Part shown: one piece after another, positions 42,701 through 50,325 of the stretch
Position numbering within the stretch: position 1 is the stretch's first letter
Layout: each line of letters starts with the position of its first letter
The notes under the pieces: generated by a model
Databases searched by the model: none
What the model was told of the DNA's origin: nothing
What the model saw: the letters and a program-made list of their open reading frames with translations, nothing else
Assembly (NCBI RefSeq): GCF_009299505.1
Contig: NZ_WBSM01000002.1
Coordinates: 186,001-250,000, forward strand
Direction of reading: 5' to 3'
Source: Bifidobacterium ramosum
Lineage (GTDB): Bacteria; Actinomycetota; Actinomycetes; Actinomycetales; Bifidobacteriaceae
Length of the DNA: 64,000 bases
Made by a program: the position numbers and the translations under genes

Positions 42701-43507
42701 TCAGCCCTCCGGATAGTCGTTGTTGTCGAGATGGGGAAGTTGTTCGCCGGCGGAACGCTGGCGTTCATACAGTACATTGAGTCCGGCCTGCACGTCGCGG
42801 TCGAGCTTGCCGAGCTGCTGTTGCAGGCCTTCCATGACCTGCGTGCAGTATTGATCCGCGCCGTTGGTGAGACGGTCGGCCTTGGCCTGCGCCTGGTCGA
42901 GGATCGTGCGCGCCTTCTGCCGGGCGATCTCGGTGACGTTCTCCTGACCGGCGAGGAACTGCGCCTGTTCGTTCGCGTCCTTGATCATGTCGGCCGCGCG
43001 GCTCTGCGCCGCCGCGACGACCGCGTTCGCCTGCGTCTGCGCGGATTCGAGACGTCGTTCGGCCTCGCGCATCAGCGCAGACGCGCGTTCGAGCTGCACG
43101 GGGAGCATCTTCTTGAGTTCGTCGAGCTGGCCGCCGAACTCGTCGCGGTCCACCTTCACCAGACCGGGCGAGAAGATGCTGCCCTTGGCCTCGTCCAGCG
43201 CCGCCTCAAGCTGGTCGATGATGTCGTAGACGGTGGTGAACTCGTCGCGCGACTTCTCGCTTTCCGTGTCGAAGTCCGTGGCGTCCGCGTGCGAGGCCTC
43301 GCGCATGTCGGGCAGCGCGTCCATCGGGAACGGCGGCTTCGCGGTCGGCGTCTCCGGCGCAGCGGGCGTCGTTTGCGCGGGTGCGGTGGGCGTGGCGGGC
43401 GCGGTCGCCGGCGTGATGATGGGCGCGGCTTCGGTCGGCGCGGGCTGCGCCGCGGCCGTCGTCGATGTGGTCTGGCCTTCCGCCAGACCGTCGGTGTCAT
43501 CGGTCAT
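42701..43507 (-). CDS. DivIVA-like coiled-coil protein
   Basis: A 268-residue acidic protein. Its first 65 residues are Ala/Pro/Thr-rich and probably disordered. The rest is a long helical coiled coil: YDIIDQLEAALDEAKGSIFSPGLVKVDRDEF, then LERASALMREAERRLESAQTQANAVVAAAQSRAADMIKDA. This pattern matches actinobacterial DivIVA/ATP-synthase-B-like proteins in the coaD-YceD region, which may act in cell-envelope growth. No membrane segment is seen. It starts 1 bp after coaD and is translationally linked with it. Its cell-biological role is inferred only. Confidence 0.78.
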   Translation of the reverse strand: MTDDTDGLAEGQTTSTTAAAQPAPTEAAPIITPATAPATPTAPAQTTPAAPETPTAKPPFPMDALPDMREASHADATDFDTESEKSRDEFTTVYDIIDQLEAALDEAKGSIFSPGLVKVDRDEFGGQLDELKKMLPVQLERASALMREAERRLESAQTQANAVVAAAQSRAADMIKDANEQAQFLAGQENVTEIARQKARTILDQAQAKADRLTNGADQYCTQVMEGLQQQLGKLDRDVQAGLNVLYERQRSAGEQLPHLDNNDYPEG

Positions 43508-43508
43508 A

Positions 43509-44012
43509 TCAGTGGTCCCTTCTCATGGCTTCCGTACGCAGCGCGTCCTGCAGCATCGGCACCACGCAATCCGGCACCATGCCGGTCACGTCGCCGCCGT
43601 GGCGCGCCACGTCCTTGACGATCGAACTGGAGATGTGCTCGAGGATCGGATCGGCCGGCAGGAACAGCGTTTCGATGCCGGCGAGCTTGCGGTTGACGAG
43701 CGCCATGCCGAGTTCGGCCTCGTAGTCGCCGTTCTGCCGCAGACCCTTGACGATCACCGTCGCGCCGACCTGCTTGCAGTAGTCGGTGATCAGTCCGTCG
43801 GTCGAGGCGACGGTGATGTTGTCGAATCCGTCCTTCGCGATGGCGCGGCGGATCACGTCGACGCGCGTGGATTCCGAAAACATCGGCGTTTTCGCGGCGT
43901 TGACGGCCACCACCACATGCACTTCGTCGAAGAAGCGGGCACATCGTTCGATGACGTCCAAATGCCCCGCTGTGACGGGGTCGTACGATCCTGGACACAC
44001 TGCGATAGTCAT
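43509..44012 (-). CDS. coaD: Phosphopantetheine adenylyltransferase
   Basis: A 167-residue enzyme of the penultimate step of coenzyme A synthesis, adding AMP from ATP to 4'-phosphopantetheine. The nucleotidyltransferase motif [16 protein letters not shown] holds the TxGH box. The substrate segments are [41 protein letters not shown] and [16 protein letters not shown], all canonical. The frame opens upstream, but Met at 44012 gives the exact family N-terminus. It heads the coaD-divIVA-like-DUF177-rpmF-rnc block. Confidence 0.96.
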   Translation of the reverse strand: MTIAVCPGSYDPVTAGHLDVIERCARFFDEVHVVVAVNAAKTPMFSESTRVDVIRRAIAKDGFDNITVASTDGLITDYCKQVGATVIVKGLRQNGDYEAELGMALVNRKLAGIETLFLPADPILEHISSSIVKDVARHGGDVTGMVPDCVVPMLQDALRTEAMRRDH

Positions 44013-44074
44013 ACGGTACAGCCTACCGCGCCGCGACGAAGTGTCGCGTCGCGCACGTTTTCTCGACGACCTCT

Positions 44075-44124
44075 CAACGGACATGCAGCCGATTCGGACA
44101 CCGAAATCGGCTGCATGTCCGTCA
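44075..44124. repeat. Intergenic palindrome family A, copy 5 (compensated variant)
   Basis: CAACGGACATGCAGCCGATT pairs with AATCGGCTGCATGTCCGTC. The usual A-T pair is replaced by G-C on both arms (ATGC/GCAT), so pairing is kept. It lies in the divergent region upstream of coaD. Confidence 0.9.
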
Positions 44125-44192
44125 AGGAGTGACGCGGTGACGGGATCGGATGCCGAGAGGGATGCGCGTATGGCACGTCGCGCTCCTCTTCT

Positions 44193-44244
44193 CCAACGGA
44201 CATCCAGCCGATTTCGTTGCCCGAATCGGCTGGATGTCCGTTGG
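44193..44244. repeat. Intergenic palindrome family A, copy 6 (compensated variant)
   Basis: CCAACGGACATCCAGCCGAT pairs with ATCGGCTGGATGTCCGTTGG, the same ATCC/GGAT variant as copy 3. CTCCTCTTCTCC precedes it and AAAAGATAAGAGGG follows, extending the imperfect hairpin. A partial GGATGTCCGTCGCG lies at about 44255. Confidence 0.9.
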
Positions 44245-44326
44245 AAAAGATAAGAGGGATGTCCGTCGCGAGAGACGACGGCGATTATGATGGGTGGTGA
44301 TTATTGGCTACGAGGATGGAGCTGCA

Positions 44327-44644
44327 ATGCGTATGTTGGTGCCGACCATGACGGATGATGTGCGGGATCTGGCCGACCCGGTGTCGCCGCTGTCCACGCC
44401 GGACCCGGGTCCCGGCACGGCGGTGCTGGAGCGCCCGGAGACCAAGGAGCAGATTCAGCGTGACGACGGGGGCGACGCGGACCGGTACGCGCACTACGTG
44501 TCGAAGGACCGCATCGCCGAGTCGCGGCTGACCGGCCGGCCGGTGGTGGCGTTGTGCGGCAAGGTGTGGGTGCCGAAGCACGACCCGTCGAAGTACCCGG
44601 TCTGCCCCGACTGCAAGCGCATCTACGAGGAGATGATGCACTGA
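44327..44644 (+). CDS. DUF3039-family protein
   Basis: A 105-residue cytoplasmic protein of an actinobacterial conserved family. The DUF3039 core is DADRYAHYVSKDRIAESRLTG, then PVVALCGKVWVP and KYPVCPDCKRIYEEM. The Cys residues in ALCGK and VCPDC suggest a zinc ribbon. The frame opens upstream with GTG codons, but the Met at 44327 is preceded by GGAG at an acceptable distance. It stands alone, divergent from coaD and convergent with pncB. No function is established. Confidence 0.82.
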   Translation: MRMLVPTMTDDVRDLADPVSPLSTPDPGPGTAVLERPETKEQIQRDDGGDADRYAHYVSKDRIAESRLTGRPVVALCGKVWVPKHDPSKYPVCPDCKRIYEEMMH

Positions 44645-44709
44645 CCCGCGTACCTGTCTCCCCATGGTCCTCCCCGTGATTCATGATGCGGGGCTTTCTC
44701 TCTTCTCTG

Positions 44710-44755
44710 ACGGACATACAGCCGATTCCGGTAGGGTGATCGGCTGTATGTCCGT
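44710..44755. repeat. Intergenic palindrome family A, copy 7
   Basis: ACGGACATACAGCCGAT pairs perfectly with ATCGGCTGTATGTCCGT. CTTTCTCTCTTCTCTG precedes it. It lies between the convergent DUF3039 and pncB genes. Confidence 0.9.
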
Positions 44756-44800
44756 TGGCGTATCAGGGCCCTTCGTCGTACGAGATGCGCCCAAAACGCC

Positions 44801-44854
44801 GCGTGGCGGAAATCGCTTGCTGACGACTGCGTCAGCAAGCGATTTCCGCCACGC
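44801..44854. repeat. Perfect 24-bp hairpin, family D copy 2
   Basis: The arms 44801-44824 and 44831-44854 are exactly complementary over 24 bp around the loop GACTGC. The left arm begins GCGTGGCGGAAATCGCTTGC. It shares GCGTGGCGGAAA and CGCT(C/T)GCTGAC with the hairpin at 20748-20811, with compensating differences in both arms. It sits directly before the pncB stop. Confidence 0.92.
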
Positions 44855-44874
44855 ACAACGAGGACAGTGTCCTT

Positions 44875-46194
44875 TCAGAGCACCGTGGTCTCGGTCGGAA
44901 TCACCGGCTCACCCTTCATGAGCGACTGCGCGGTGATCGGCAGCTCGGCCAATGCCTGCGCACGGTACTCGTGCGCGGCCATGATCGCGTCATGACCCTG
45001 ATACTGTGGATCGATCTCGCCGTGATCGACGTAATCGACCAGCAGATCCTTCCAGCCGTCCTGCGGCACGTACTTGGCCAGCGCGTCCTCCGAACCGGAG
45101 ATCACGTGTTCGCAGTCGGCGAGATTGTACTCGTACGAACGGTAAGCGAGCTTGCGTCCCGGAATCGACGCCTTGTCCTTCGACTTCTTGGCCACCGGCT
45201 GCATCGTGCCGTCCGCGTTCTCGCGTTCGGTGAGCTTGTACACCATCGCACACGTCGGCGCGCCCGAACCGGTCACGAGCATCGTGCCCACGCCGTACGA
45301 ATCCACCGGCGCGGTCTGCAACGCGGCCAGCGCATACTCGTCGAGATCGTTCGTCACCGTGATCTTCGTGTTCGTCGCGCCCAGCGCGTCCAGCTGGTTG
45401 CGCACGCGCTGCGCCAGCGAGGCGAGGTCGCCCGAATCGATGCGGATGCCGCCCAGCTGAGGGCCGGCCACCTCGACCGCGGTCTTCACGGCCTCCTCGA
45501 TGTTGTATGTGTCCACGAGCAGCGTCGTGTTCTTGCCGAGCGCCGCGATCTGCGAGGCGAACGCGTCGCGCTCCGAATCGTGCACGAGCGTGAAGCAGTG
45601 CGCGGCCGTGCCGATCGCCTTCAGTCCGTACATCTGCGCGGCGAGCAGGTTCGCCGTGCCCTTGAAGCCGCCGATCACCGCGGCGCGCGCGGCGGCCACC
45701 GCGGCCCACTCGTTCGTGCGTCGCCCGCCCATGTCCATGCACGGGCGGTCCTTCGCGGCCGACACCATGCGCGACGCGGCCGAGGCGACCGCCGAATCAT
45801 AGTTCAGGATCGACAGCACGAGCGTCTCGAGCAGCGTGCACTCGCCGAACGTGCCTTCGACCTGCAGGATCGGCGAGTTCGGGAAGAACATCTCGCCCTC
45901 GCGGTAGCCCTTGATCGAACCGGAGAAGTGGTAGTTTTCGAGCCACTTGATGGTCTCCGGGCTCACGACCTTGCGGTCGGACAGGAATTTCAGGTCCTCG
46001 TCGTCGAGATGGAAGCGCTCGAGCGCGTCGAGGATGCGCCCGGTGCCGGCCGTCACGCCATAGCGGCGGCCTTCCGGCAGATGCCGCGTGTACACCTCGA
46101 ACACGCACTTGCGGTTGGCGGTGCCGTCGCGCAGGGTCGCGTCGAGCATCGTGTATTCGTACATGTCGGTCATCAGGGCCGGTGAATAATCCAT
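44875..46194 (-). CDS. pncB: Nicotinate phosphoribosyltransferase
   Basis: A 439-residue enzyme that converts nicotinate and PRPP to nicotinate mononucleotide in NAD salvage. The N-terminus DYSPALMTDMYEYTMLDATL is a family hallmark. EVYTRHLPEGRRYGV, MDMGGRRTNEWAAV, the phosphate site region GIRIDSGDLASLAQRVR and KITVTNDLDEYALAAL are all typical. The Met at 46194 has GAGGGAG upstream; the frame runs further but without support. A palindrome upstream (46275-46289) may be an operator for a NAD-pathway regulator. Confidence 0.95.
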   Translation of the reverse strand: MDYSPALMTDMYEYTMLDATLRDGTANRKCVFEVYTRHLPEGRRYGVTAGTGRILDALERFHLDDEDLKFLSDRKVVSPETIKWLENYHFSGSIKGYREGEMFFPNSPILQVEGTFGECTLLETLVLSILNYDSAVASAASRMVSAAKDRPCMDMGGRRTNEWAAVAAARAAVIGGFKGTANLLAAQMYGLKAIGTAAHCFTLVHDSERDAFASQIAALGKNTTLLVDTYNIEEAVKTAVEVAGPQLGGIRIDSGDLASLAQRVRNQLDALGATNTKITVTNDLDEYALAALQTAPVDSYGVGTMLVTGSGAPTCAMVYKLTERENADGTMQPVAKKSKDKASIPGRKLAYRSYEYNLADCEHVISGSEDALAKYVPQDGWKDLLVDYVDHGEIDPQYQGHDAIMAAHEYRAQALAELPITAQSLMKGEPVIPTETTVL

Positions 46195-46274
46195 GGAATC
46201 TCCCTCGTTTCGGTTGCGTACCAGACTACTCCGCCGTACGGCGGACGGCCAACCGACGTCCAATAATAGTCTGT

Positions 46275-46289
46275 ATGACTATATGTCAT
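46275..46289. promoter_or_regulatory. Candidate operator upstream of pncB
   Basis: ATGAC-TATAT-GTCAT is a 15-bp perfect dyad about 80 bp before the pncB start. It is AT-rich against the local background. The regulator is not identified. Confidence 0.35.
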
Positions 46290-46356
46290 GCCGCGCGTTC
46301 CGCGACGGCCGCGGGCGACGACGTACGCGACATGACGTCCGCGTAGACTGTCGTCC

Positions 46357-46983
46357 ATGAGATTCATCGCGGGACTATGGCGGCTGGCGATCGCCGCGCT
46401 CTGCTTCGTCGGCACGTACGAGGCCTGGCAGCGGCCGGAACTGTGGGTGTACTTCACGTTCCAGACCGGCTTCGTGCTCGGATTCACGATGCTGTGGGCC
46501 GCCGCGGCGAGCCTGGTCAAGGGCGTGCAGCCGCCGGCGTGGATCAAGGGCGCGGTCACCGTGTACGCGATCATCACCGCGCTCGTCGCGTTCCTGCTCA
46601 TGCCGCCTGACGACCCGAACTACGTGCCGCAGGTGCTCGGCGTCATGACCAACACCATGCTGCACCGGATCGCGCCGATCATGGCCGTCGTCGACTTCAT
46701 CCTGTTCGACGCGCACCGCCGCTACCGCTGGCACTACATCTTCAGCTGGCTGTTGTACGTGCCGCTGTGGCTCGCGTTCATCCTGATCCGAGCGACGCTG
46801 TGGCCGCATTCCGGGCCGGCCGCCGGCGGCAACCCGTACCCGTACACGTTCATCGACCCGGTCGCGCTCGGCTGGCAGCAGTTCGGCATCAACTGCGCAC
46901 AGCTGGCCGGCGGATTCATCGTGCTCGCGTTCATCGTGTTCGTCATCGACCGGATCGAGCCGGCCAGGCCGCTGCTCGGGTGA
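46357..46983 (+). CDS. Pr6Pr-family membrane protein
   Basis: A 208-residue inner-membrane protein with about six hydrophobic segments: [92 protein letters not shown] and [16 protein letters not shown]. The overall layout resembles the Pr6Pr/FAR-17a-like family in actinobacteria. Conserved polar positions include HRIAP and the YPYTFID segment. Function is unknown. It is divergent from pncB and precedes rph by about 100 bp. Confidence 0.78.
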   Translation: MRFIAGLWRLAIAALCFVGTYEAWQRPELWVYFTFQTGFVLGFTMLWAAAASLVKGVQPPAWIKGAVTVYAIITALVAFLLMPPDDPNYVPQVLGVMTNTMLHRIAPIMAVVDFILFDAHRRYRWHYIFSWLLYVPLWLAFILIRATLWPHSGPAAGGNPYPYTFIDPVALGWQQFGINCAQLAGGFIVLAFIVFVIDRIEPARPLLG

Positions 46984-47084
46984 GGGCGGCGTCCGGCCGT
47001 CGTGCGACCGATCGGACCGGCGGCCCAGGGCGGCGTCTGGCGGCCGAGCCAGCTTCGCCGCCGGCTAGTGCTAGGTTGGGCAGC

Positions 47085-47849
47085 ATGGCTCAGATCAAAG
47101 ATTTGCTTGGAAACAACACCGTGATCCGCGCGGACGGCCGCGCCGTCGACGAACTGCGTCCGGTGCGCATCACCCGCCACTTCACCGACGTGCCGGAAGG
47201 CTCCGTGCTCATCGAATGCGGCAACACGCGCGTCATGTGCACCGCGACGTTCACCGCCGGCGTGCCGCGCTGGCGCAAGGATTCCGGACTCGGCTGGGTG
47301 ACCGCCGAATACTCGATGCTGCCGCGCGCGACGGCCGAACGCACCGACCGCGAGTCCGTCAAGGGCAAGATCGGCGGCCGTACGCACGAGATCAGCCGAC
47401 TCATCGGCCGCTGCCTGCGCGGCGTGGTCGACATGAAGGCGCTCGGCGAGAACATGGTGCAGATCGACTGCGACGTGTTGCAGGCCGACGGCGGCACCCG
47501 CACCGCGTCGGTCACCGGCGCGTACGTCGCGCTCGTCGACGCGATGCACTGGGCCGAGAAGAACCAGCACATCAAGTCGGCCGACCGCGTGCTCAAGGAC
47601 GTCGTGTCCGCCGTGTCCGTCGGCGTGATCAACGGCACACCGATGCTCGACCTGCCGTACATCGAGGACAGCCAGGCCATGACCGACATGAACGTCGCGA
47701 TGACCGGCTCCGGCACGTTCATCGAGATCCAGGGCACCGCCGAGCACCGCCCGTTCAGCCGTACGGAGCTCAACACGCTGCTCGACCTCGCCGAAAAGGG
47801 CAACAAGGAACTGCAGGCCGCGCAGCGCGCCGCGCTCGCGCTCGACTGA
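47085..47849 (+). CDS. rph: Ribonuclease PH
   Basis: A 254-residue phosphorolytic 3'-exoribonuclease that trims tRNA precursors using inorganic phosphate. Signatures are [87 protein letters not shown]-like [27 protein letters not shown] and EIQGTAE. The start at 47085 gives the standard N-terminus, although the RBS is weak. It is followed by rdgB, the usual partner, with a 14-bp tandem repeat between them. Confidence 0.97.
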   Translation: MAQIKDLLGNNTVIRADGRAVDELRPVRITRHFTDVPEGSVLIECGNTRVMCTATFTAGVPRWRKDSGLGWVTAEYSMLPRATAERTDRESVKGKIGGRTHEISRLIGRCLRGVVDMKALGENMVQIDCDVLQADGGTRTASVTGAYVALVDAMHWAEKNQHIKSADRVLKDVVSAVSVGVINGTPMLDLPYIEDSQAMTDMNVAMTGSGTFIEIQGTAEHRPFSRTELNTLLDLAEKGNKELQAAQRAALALD

Positions 47850-47888
47850 TCCGGCCACCCTTCCCGTATCGCCCGACCAACTGACCTC

Positions 47889-47944
47889 GGCCACCCGATC
47901 CTGGCCACCCGACCTTGACCACCCGACCTTGACCACCCGACCAT
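47889..47944. repeat. Four tandem 14-bp repeats
   Basis: GGCCACCCGATCCT, GGCCACCCGACCTT, GACCACCCGACCTT and GACCACCCGACCAT follow without gaps. They lie between rph and rdgB, ending 11 bp before the rdgB start, and include no obvious promoter. Confidence 0.85.
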
Positions 47945-47955
47945 AGAGAGGCACC

Positions 47956-48681
47956 ATGAAGCTCATCGTCGCCACGCACAACGAAGGCAAGCTCGTCGAA
48001 ATCCGCCGCATCCTTGAAGAGGGACTTGGCGAGGACGCCGCGCGTATCGACCTCGTCTCCGCCGGCAGCCTGCACCTGCCCGACCCGGTCGAAACCGGCG
48101 TCACGTTCCAGGAGAACGCGCTGCTCAAGGCGCGCGACGTGGCCAGCCGCACCGGCTGCCCGGCCATCGCCGACGACTCCGGACTCATCGTGGACGTGAT
48201 GGGTAACGCGCCCGGCATCCTGTCCGCGCGCTGGGCCGGCCATCACGGCGACGACGCGGCCAACAACGCGCTGCTGCTCGCCCAGATCGCCGACATTCCG
48301 GATGACCGGCGCACCGCGCGGTTCCGTTGCGCCGCCGCGCTCGTCGTACCGGCGGCTCGTCCGGAAGGCGCTGCTGCTGCGGACTGTACCGGCGCGGATA
48401 TCGCCGGTACCGACAACGCCGCCACCGCCGCGATTGCGTCGGAGACCGTCGAGATCGGCGAAATGCCGGGCGTCATCATCCGTGCGCCGCGCGGCGCCAA
48501 CGGATTCGGCTACGACCCGCTGTTCGTCCCCGACGACCAGCCGGCCCGCGCCGCGACCGACGGCGAGGACGGCACGCTCACCAGCGCCGAACTCACGCCG
48601 GCCGAAAAGAACGCGATCTCGCATCGCGGCAAGGCGCTGCGCGCGCTCGTGCCGGCCATCGAACGGCTGGTGCGGGAGTAG
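47956..48681 (+). CDS. rdgB: Non-canonical purine NTP pyrophosphatase (RdgB/HAM1)
   Basis: A 241-residue house-cleaning enzyme that hydrolyses dITP, ITP and XTP to monophosphates. Signatures are the N-terminal MKLIVATHNEGKLVEIRRIL, VTFQENALLKARDVASRTGCPAIADDSGL and PGILSARWAG, then GANGFGYDPLFVPD, LTPAEKNAISHRGKALRAL at the end. Between about residues 133 and 158 there is an Ala/Asp/Thr-rich insert, so the protein is longer than the usual 195-205. The RBS is AGAGAGG. It follows rph, a conserved order. Confidence 0.96.
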   Translation: MKLIVATHNEGKLVEIRRILEEGLGEDAARIDLVSAGSLHLPDPVETGVTFQENALLKARDVASRTGCPAIADDSGLIVDVMGNAPGILSARWAGHHGDDAANNALLLAQIADIPDDRRTARFRCAAALVVPAARPEGAAAADCTGADIAGTDNAATAAIASETVEIGEMPGVIIRAPRGANGFGYDPLFVPDDQPARAATDGEDGTLTSAELTPAEKNAISHRGKALRALVPAIERLVRE

Positions 48682-48731
48682 GCGGCGGCCGCGGTGCGGC
48701 AGGCGTCGACGGAATCCGCATGCGCCGAGAT

Positions 48732-48803
48732 GCGTGGGTTTCCCTGGGATGCCCACGCAAGGTCGTGTGCGTAGGTGGGTTTCCTTGGGATACCCACGCA
48801 AAG
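48732..48803. repeat. Two direct repeats, each self-complementary at the ends
   Basis: GCGTGGGTTTCCCTGGGATGCCCACGCAAGG (first unit, 48732 on) and a second GTGGGTTTCCTTGGGATACCCACGCAAAG (48775 on) match closely. Each has GTGGG/CCCAC ends. The motif GGTTTCCTTGGG is shared with the hairpin at 13648-13713. Confidence 0.7.
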
Positions 48804-48956
48804 CCACACGCGTGAGCGCCCGTGCACCTGGAGCGCCCGTGCACCTGTGAAGAGCCTGTCGTGCTCGTGCCGTCGCCGGCCGCGCCCCGCGCCCCCGGTG
48901 CTATCATCGGCTAGGCAATTCGTGCGGACGCCGTACGCGATACCGTCGGCGCGAAC

Positions 48957-50261
48957 ATGACACAGACATTGGAAGGACAGACAGGCCCAATGCGCTCATT
49001 CACTCTCGCAACCTTGTCCGCAGATGAGTTCGATGCGTTCTCCGCGACCCACCCGCAGGGCAATTTCCAGCAGACCTCGGCCATGGGTCGTCTGCGCGCC
49101 AAGCAGGGCGTCGAGGTCGAATACCTTGCGGTCAAGGAAAACGGCGCGACCGTCGCGGCCGCGCTGTTCGAAACGCATCGCTCGCGCCTGTCCACCTTCG
49201 CCGCCGTCCACGACGGTCCGCTGGTCGACTTCCATGACAACGATCTGCTGTCGTTCTTCATGACGCAACTCAAGGCGCACGCCAAGGCGAAAGGTGCGGC
49301 GCAGCTCGAGATCACGCCGGAGACGCCGTACCGCATCCGCGATTCGTTCGGCAAGGAGCTGCCGGACGATCAGGGCGGCGCGCCCGACGACCGTTCCGTG
49401 AAGGGGCTCCAGAGCCTCGGCTTCGAGCATTCCGGATTCACCACCGGCTACACCGCGGTGCCTCGCTGGCGGTATCTCAAGGACCTGCACGGCATCGCGA
49501 ACGAGAAGGCGCTGCTGGAGTCCTACGCGAAGAACACCCGCCGCAATGTGAAGATCGCCCGCAACAGCGCGGTGAGGGTCGAGAAGATCAGCCGCGAACA
49601 GCTCCCGGTGTTCCACCACATCTGCGAGCTGAGCTGCGAGAAGCAGGGATTTGCCAATCGCCCGTTGCACTATTTCGAGGACATTTACGACGCGTTCGGC
49701 GACAGCGCCGAATTCCTCGTCGCCACGATCGACATGCAGGAGTACCTCACGTCGTGGGAGACCAAGCGTGACGGCTTCCTCAAGGACATCGATAAACTGG
49801 AGCGCTCGCTGGAGACCACCAAGTACCCGGATACCGTCAACAAGAAGATCGCCACGGCACGGGCCACCTACGAGGCGTCGCTCAAACGCATCGAGAAGGC
49901 GCACGAATACATCGACCGCGACGGTACGTCGGTGCCAGTGGCGGCCGGCCTGTTCATCTGGCACCGTAGGGAGTGCGTGTACCTGTTCTCCGGCAGCGAC
50001 GAGACGTACGCGAAGTTCTACGCGCCCACGGCCATCCAGCATCACGTGATGATGCAGTGCCTGGAACGCGACGTGCCCCGCTACAATTTCTACGGCATCG
50101 ACGGCGTGTTCGACGATCCGGACGATCCGGGCCGCGGTGTGCTGGAGTTCAAGCAGGGTTTCGACGGCTACGTCGAGGAGATGACGGGCGAATTCATCCT
50201 GCCGGTGCGGCCGTTGGTCTACCGTCTCAAGCAGACGGTGCGTCGTATGCTGCGTCGTTGA
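48957..50261 (+). CDS. FemAB/MurM-like peptidoglycan bridge aminoacyltransferase (copy 1)
   Basis: A 434-residue FemXAB-family enzyme that adds amino acids from aminoacyl-tRNA to the peptidoglycan side chain. It shows the split GNAT-like folds: FDAFSATHPQGNFQQTSAMGRLRA near the N-terminus, KNTRRNVKIARNSAVRVEKI, and the C-terminal FYGIDGVFDDPDDPGRGVLEFKQGFDGYVEEMTGEFILPV. A two-helix coiled coil (about residues 262-323) is the tRNA-binding arm. Two starts are possible, 48957 or 48990; the latter has GGAAGG 13 bp upstream. A paralogue follows 64 bp downstream. The bridge residue is not predictable. Confidence 0.88.
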   Translation: MTQTLEGQTGPMRSFTLATLSADEFDAFSATHPQGNFQQTSAMGRLRAKQGVEVEYLAVKENGATVAAALFETHRSRLSTFAAVHDGPLVDFHDNDLLSFFMTQLKAHAKAKGAAQLEITPETPYRIRDSFGKELPDDQGGAPDDRSVKGLQSLGFEHSGFTTGYTAVPRWRYLKDLHGIANEKALLESYAKNTRRNVKIARNSAVRVEKISREQLPVFHHICELSCEKQGFANRPLHYFEDIYDAFGDSAEFLVATIDMQEYLTSWETKRDGFLKDIDKLERSLETTKYPDTVNKKIATARATYEASLKRIEKAHEYIDRDGTSVPVAAGLFIWHRRECVYLFSGSDETYAKFYAPTAIQHHVMMQCLERDVPRYNFYGIDGVFDDPDDPGRGVLEFKQGFDGYVEEMTGEFILPVRPLVYRLKQTVRRMLRR

Positions 50262-50325
50262 TGGCAGTGGCGATGTCGATGATAGTGATGACCGGGAGTG
50301 TGTCGGAAGTACAGGAAGGACGAGA

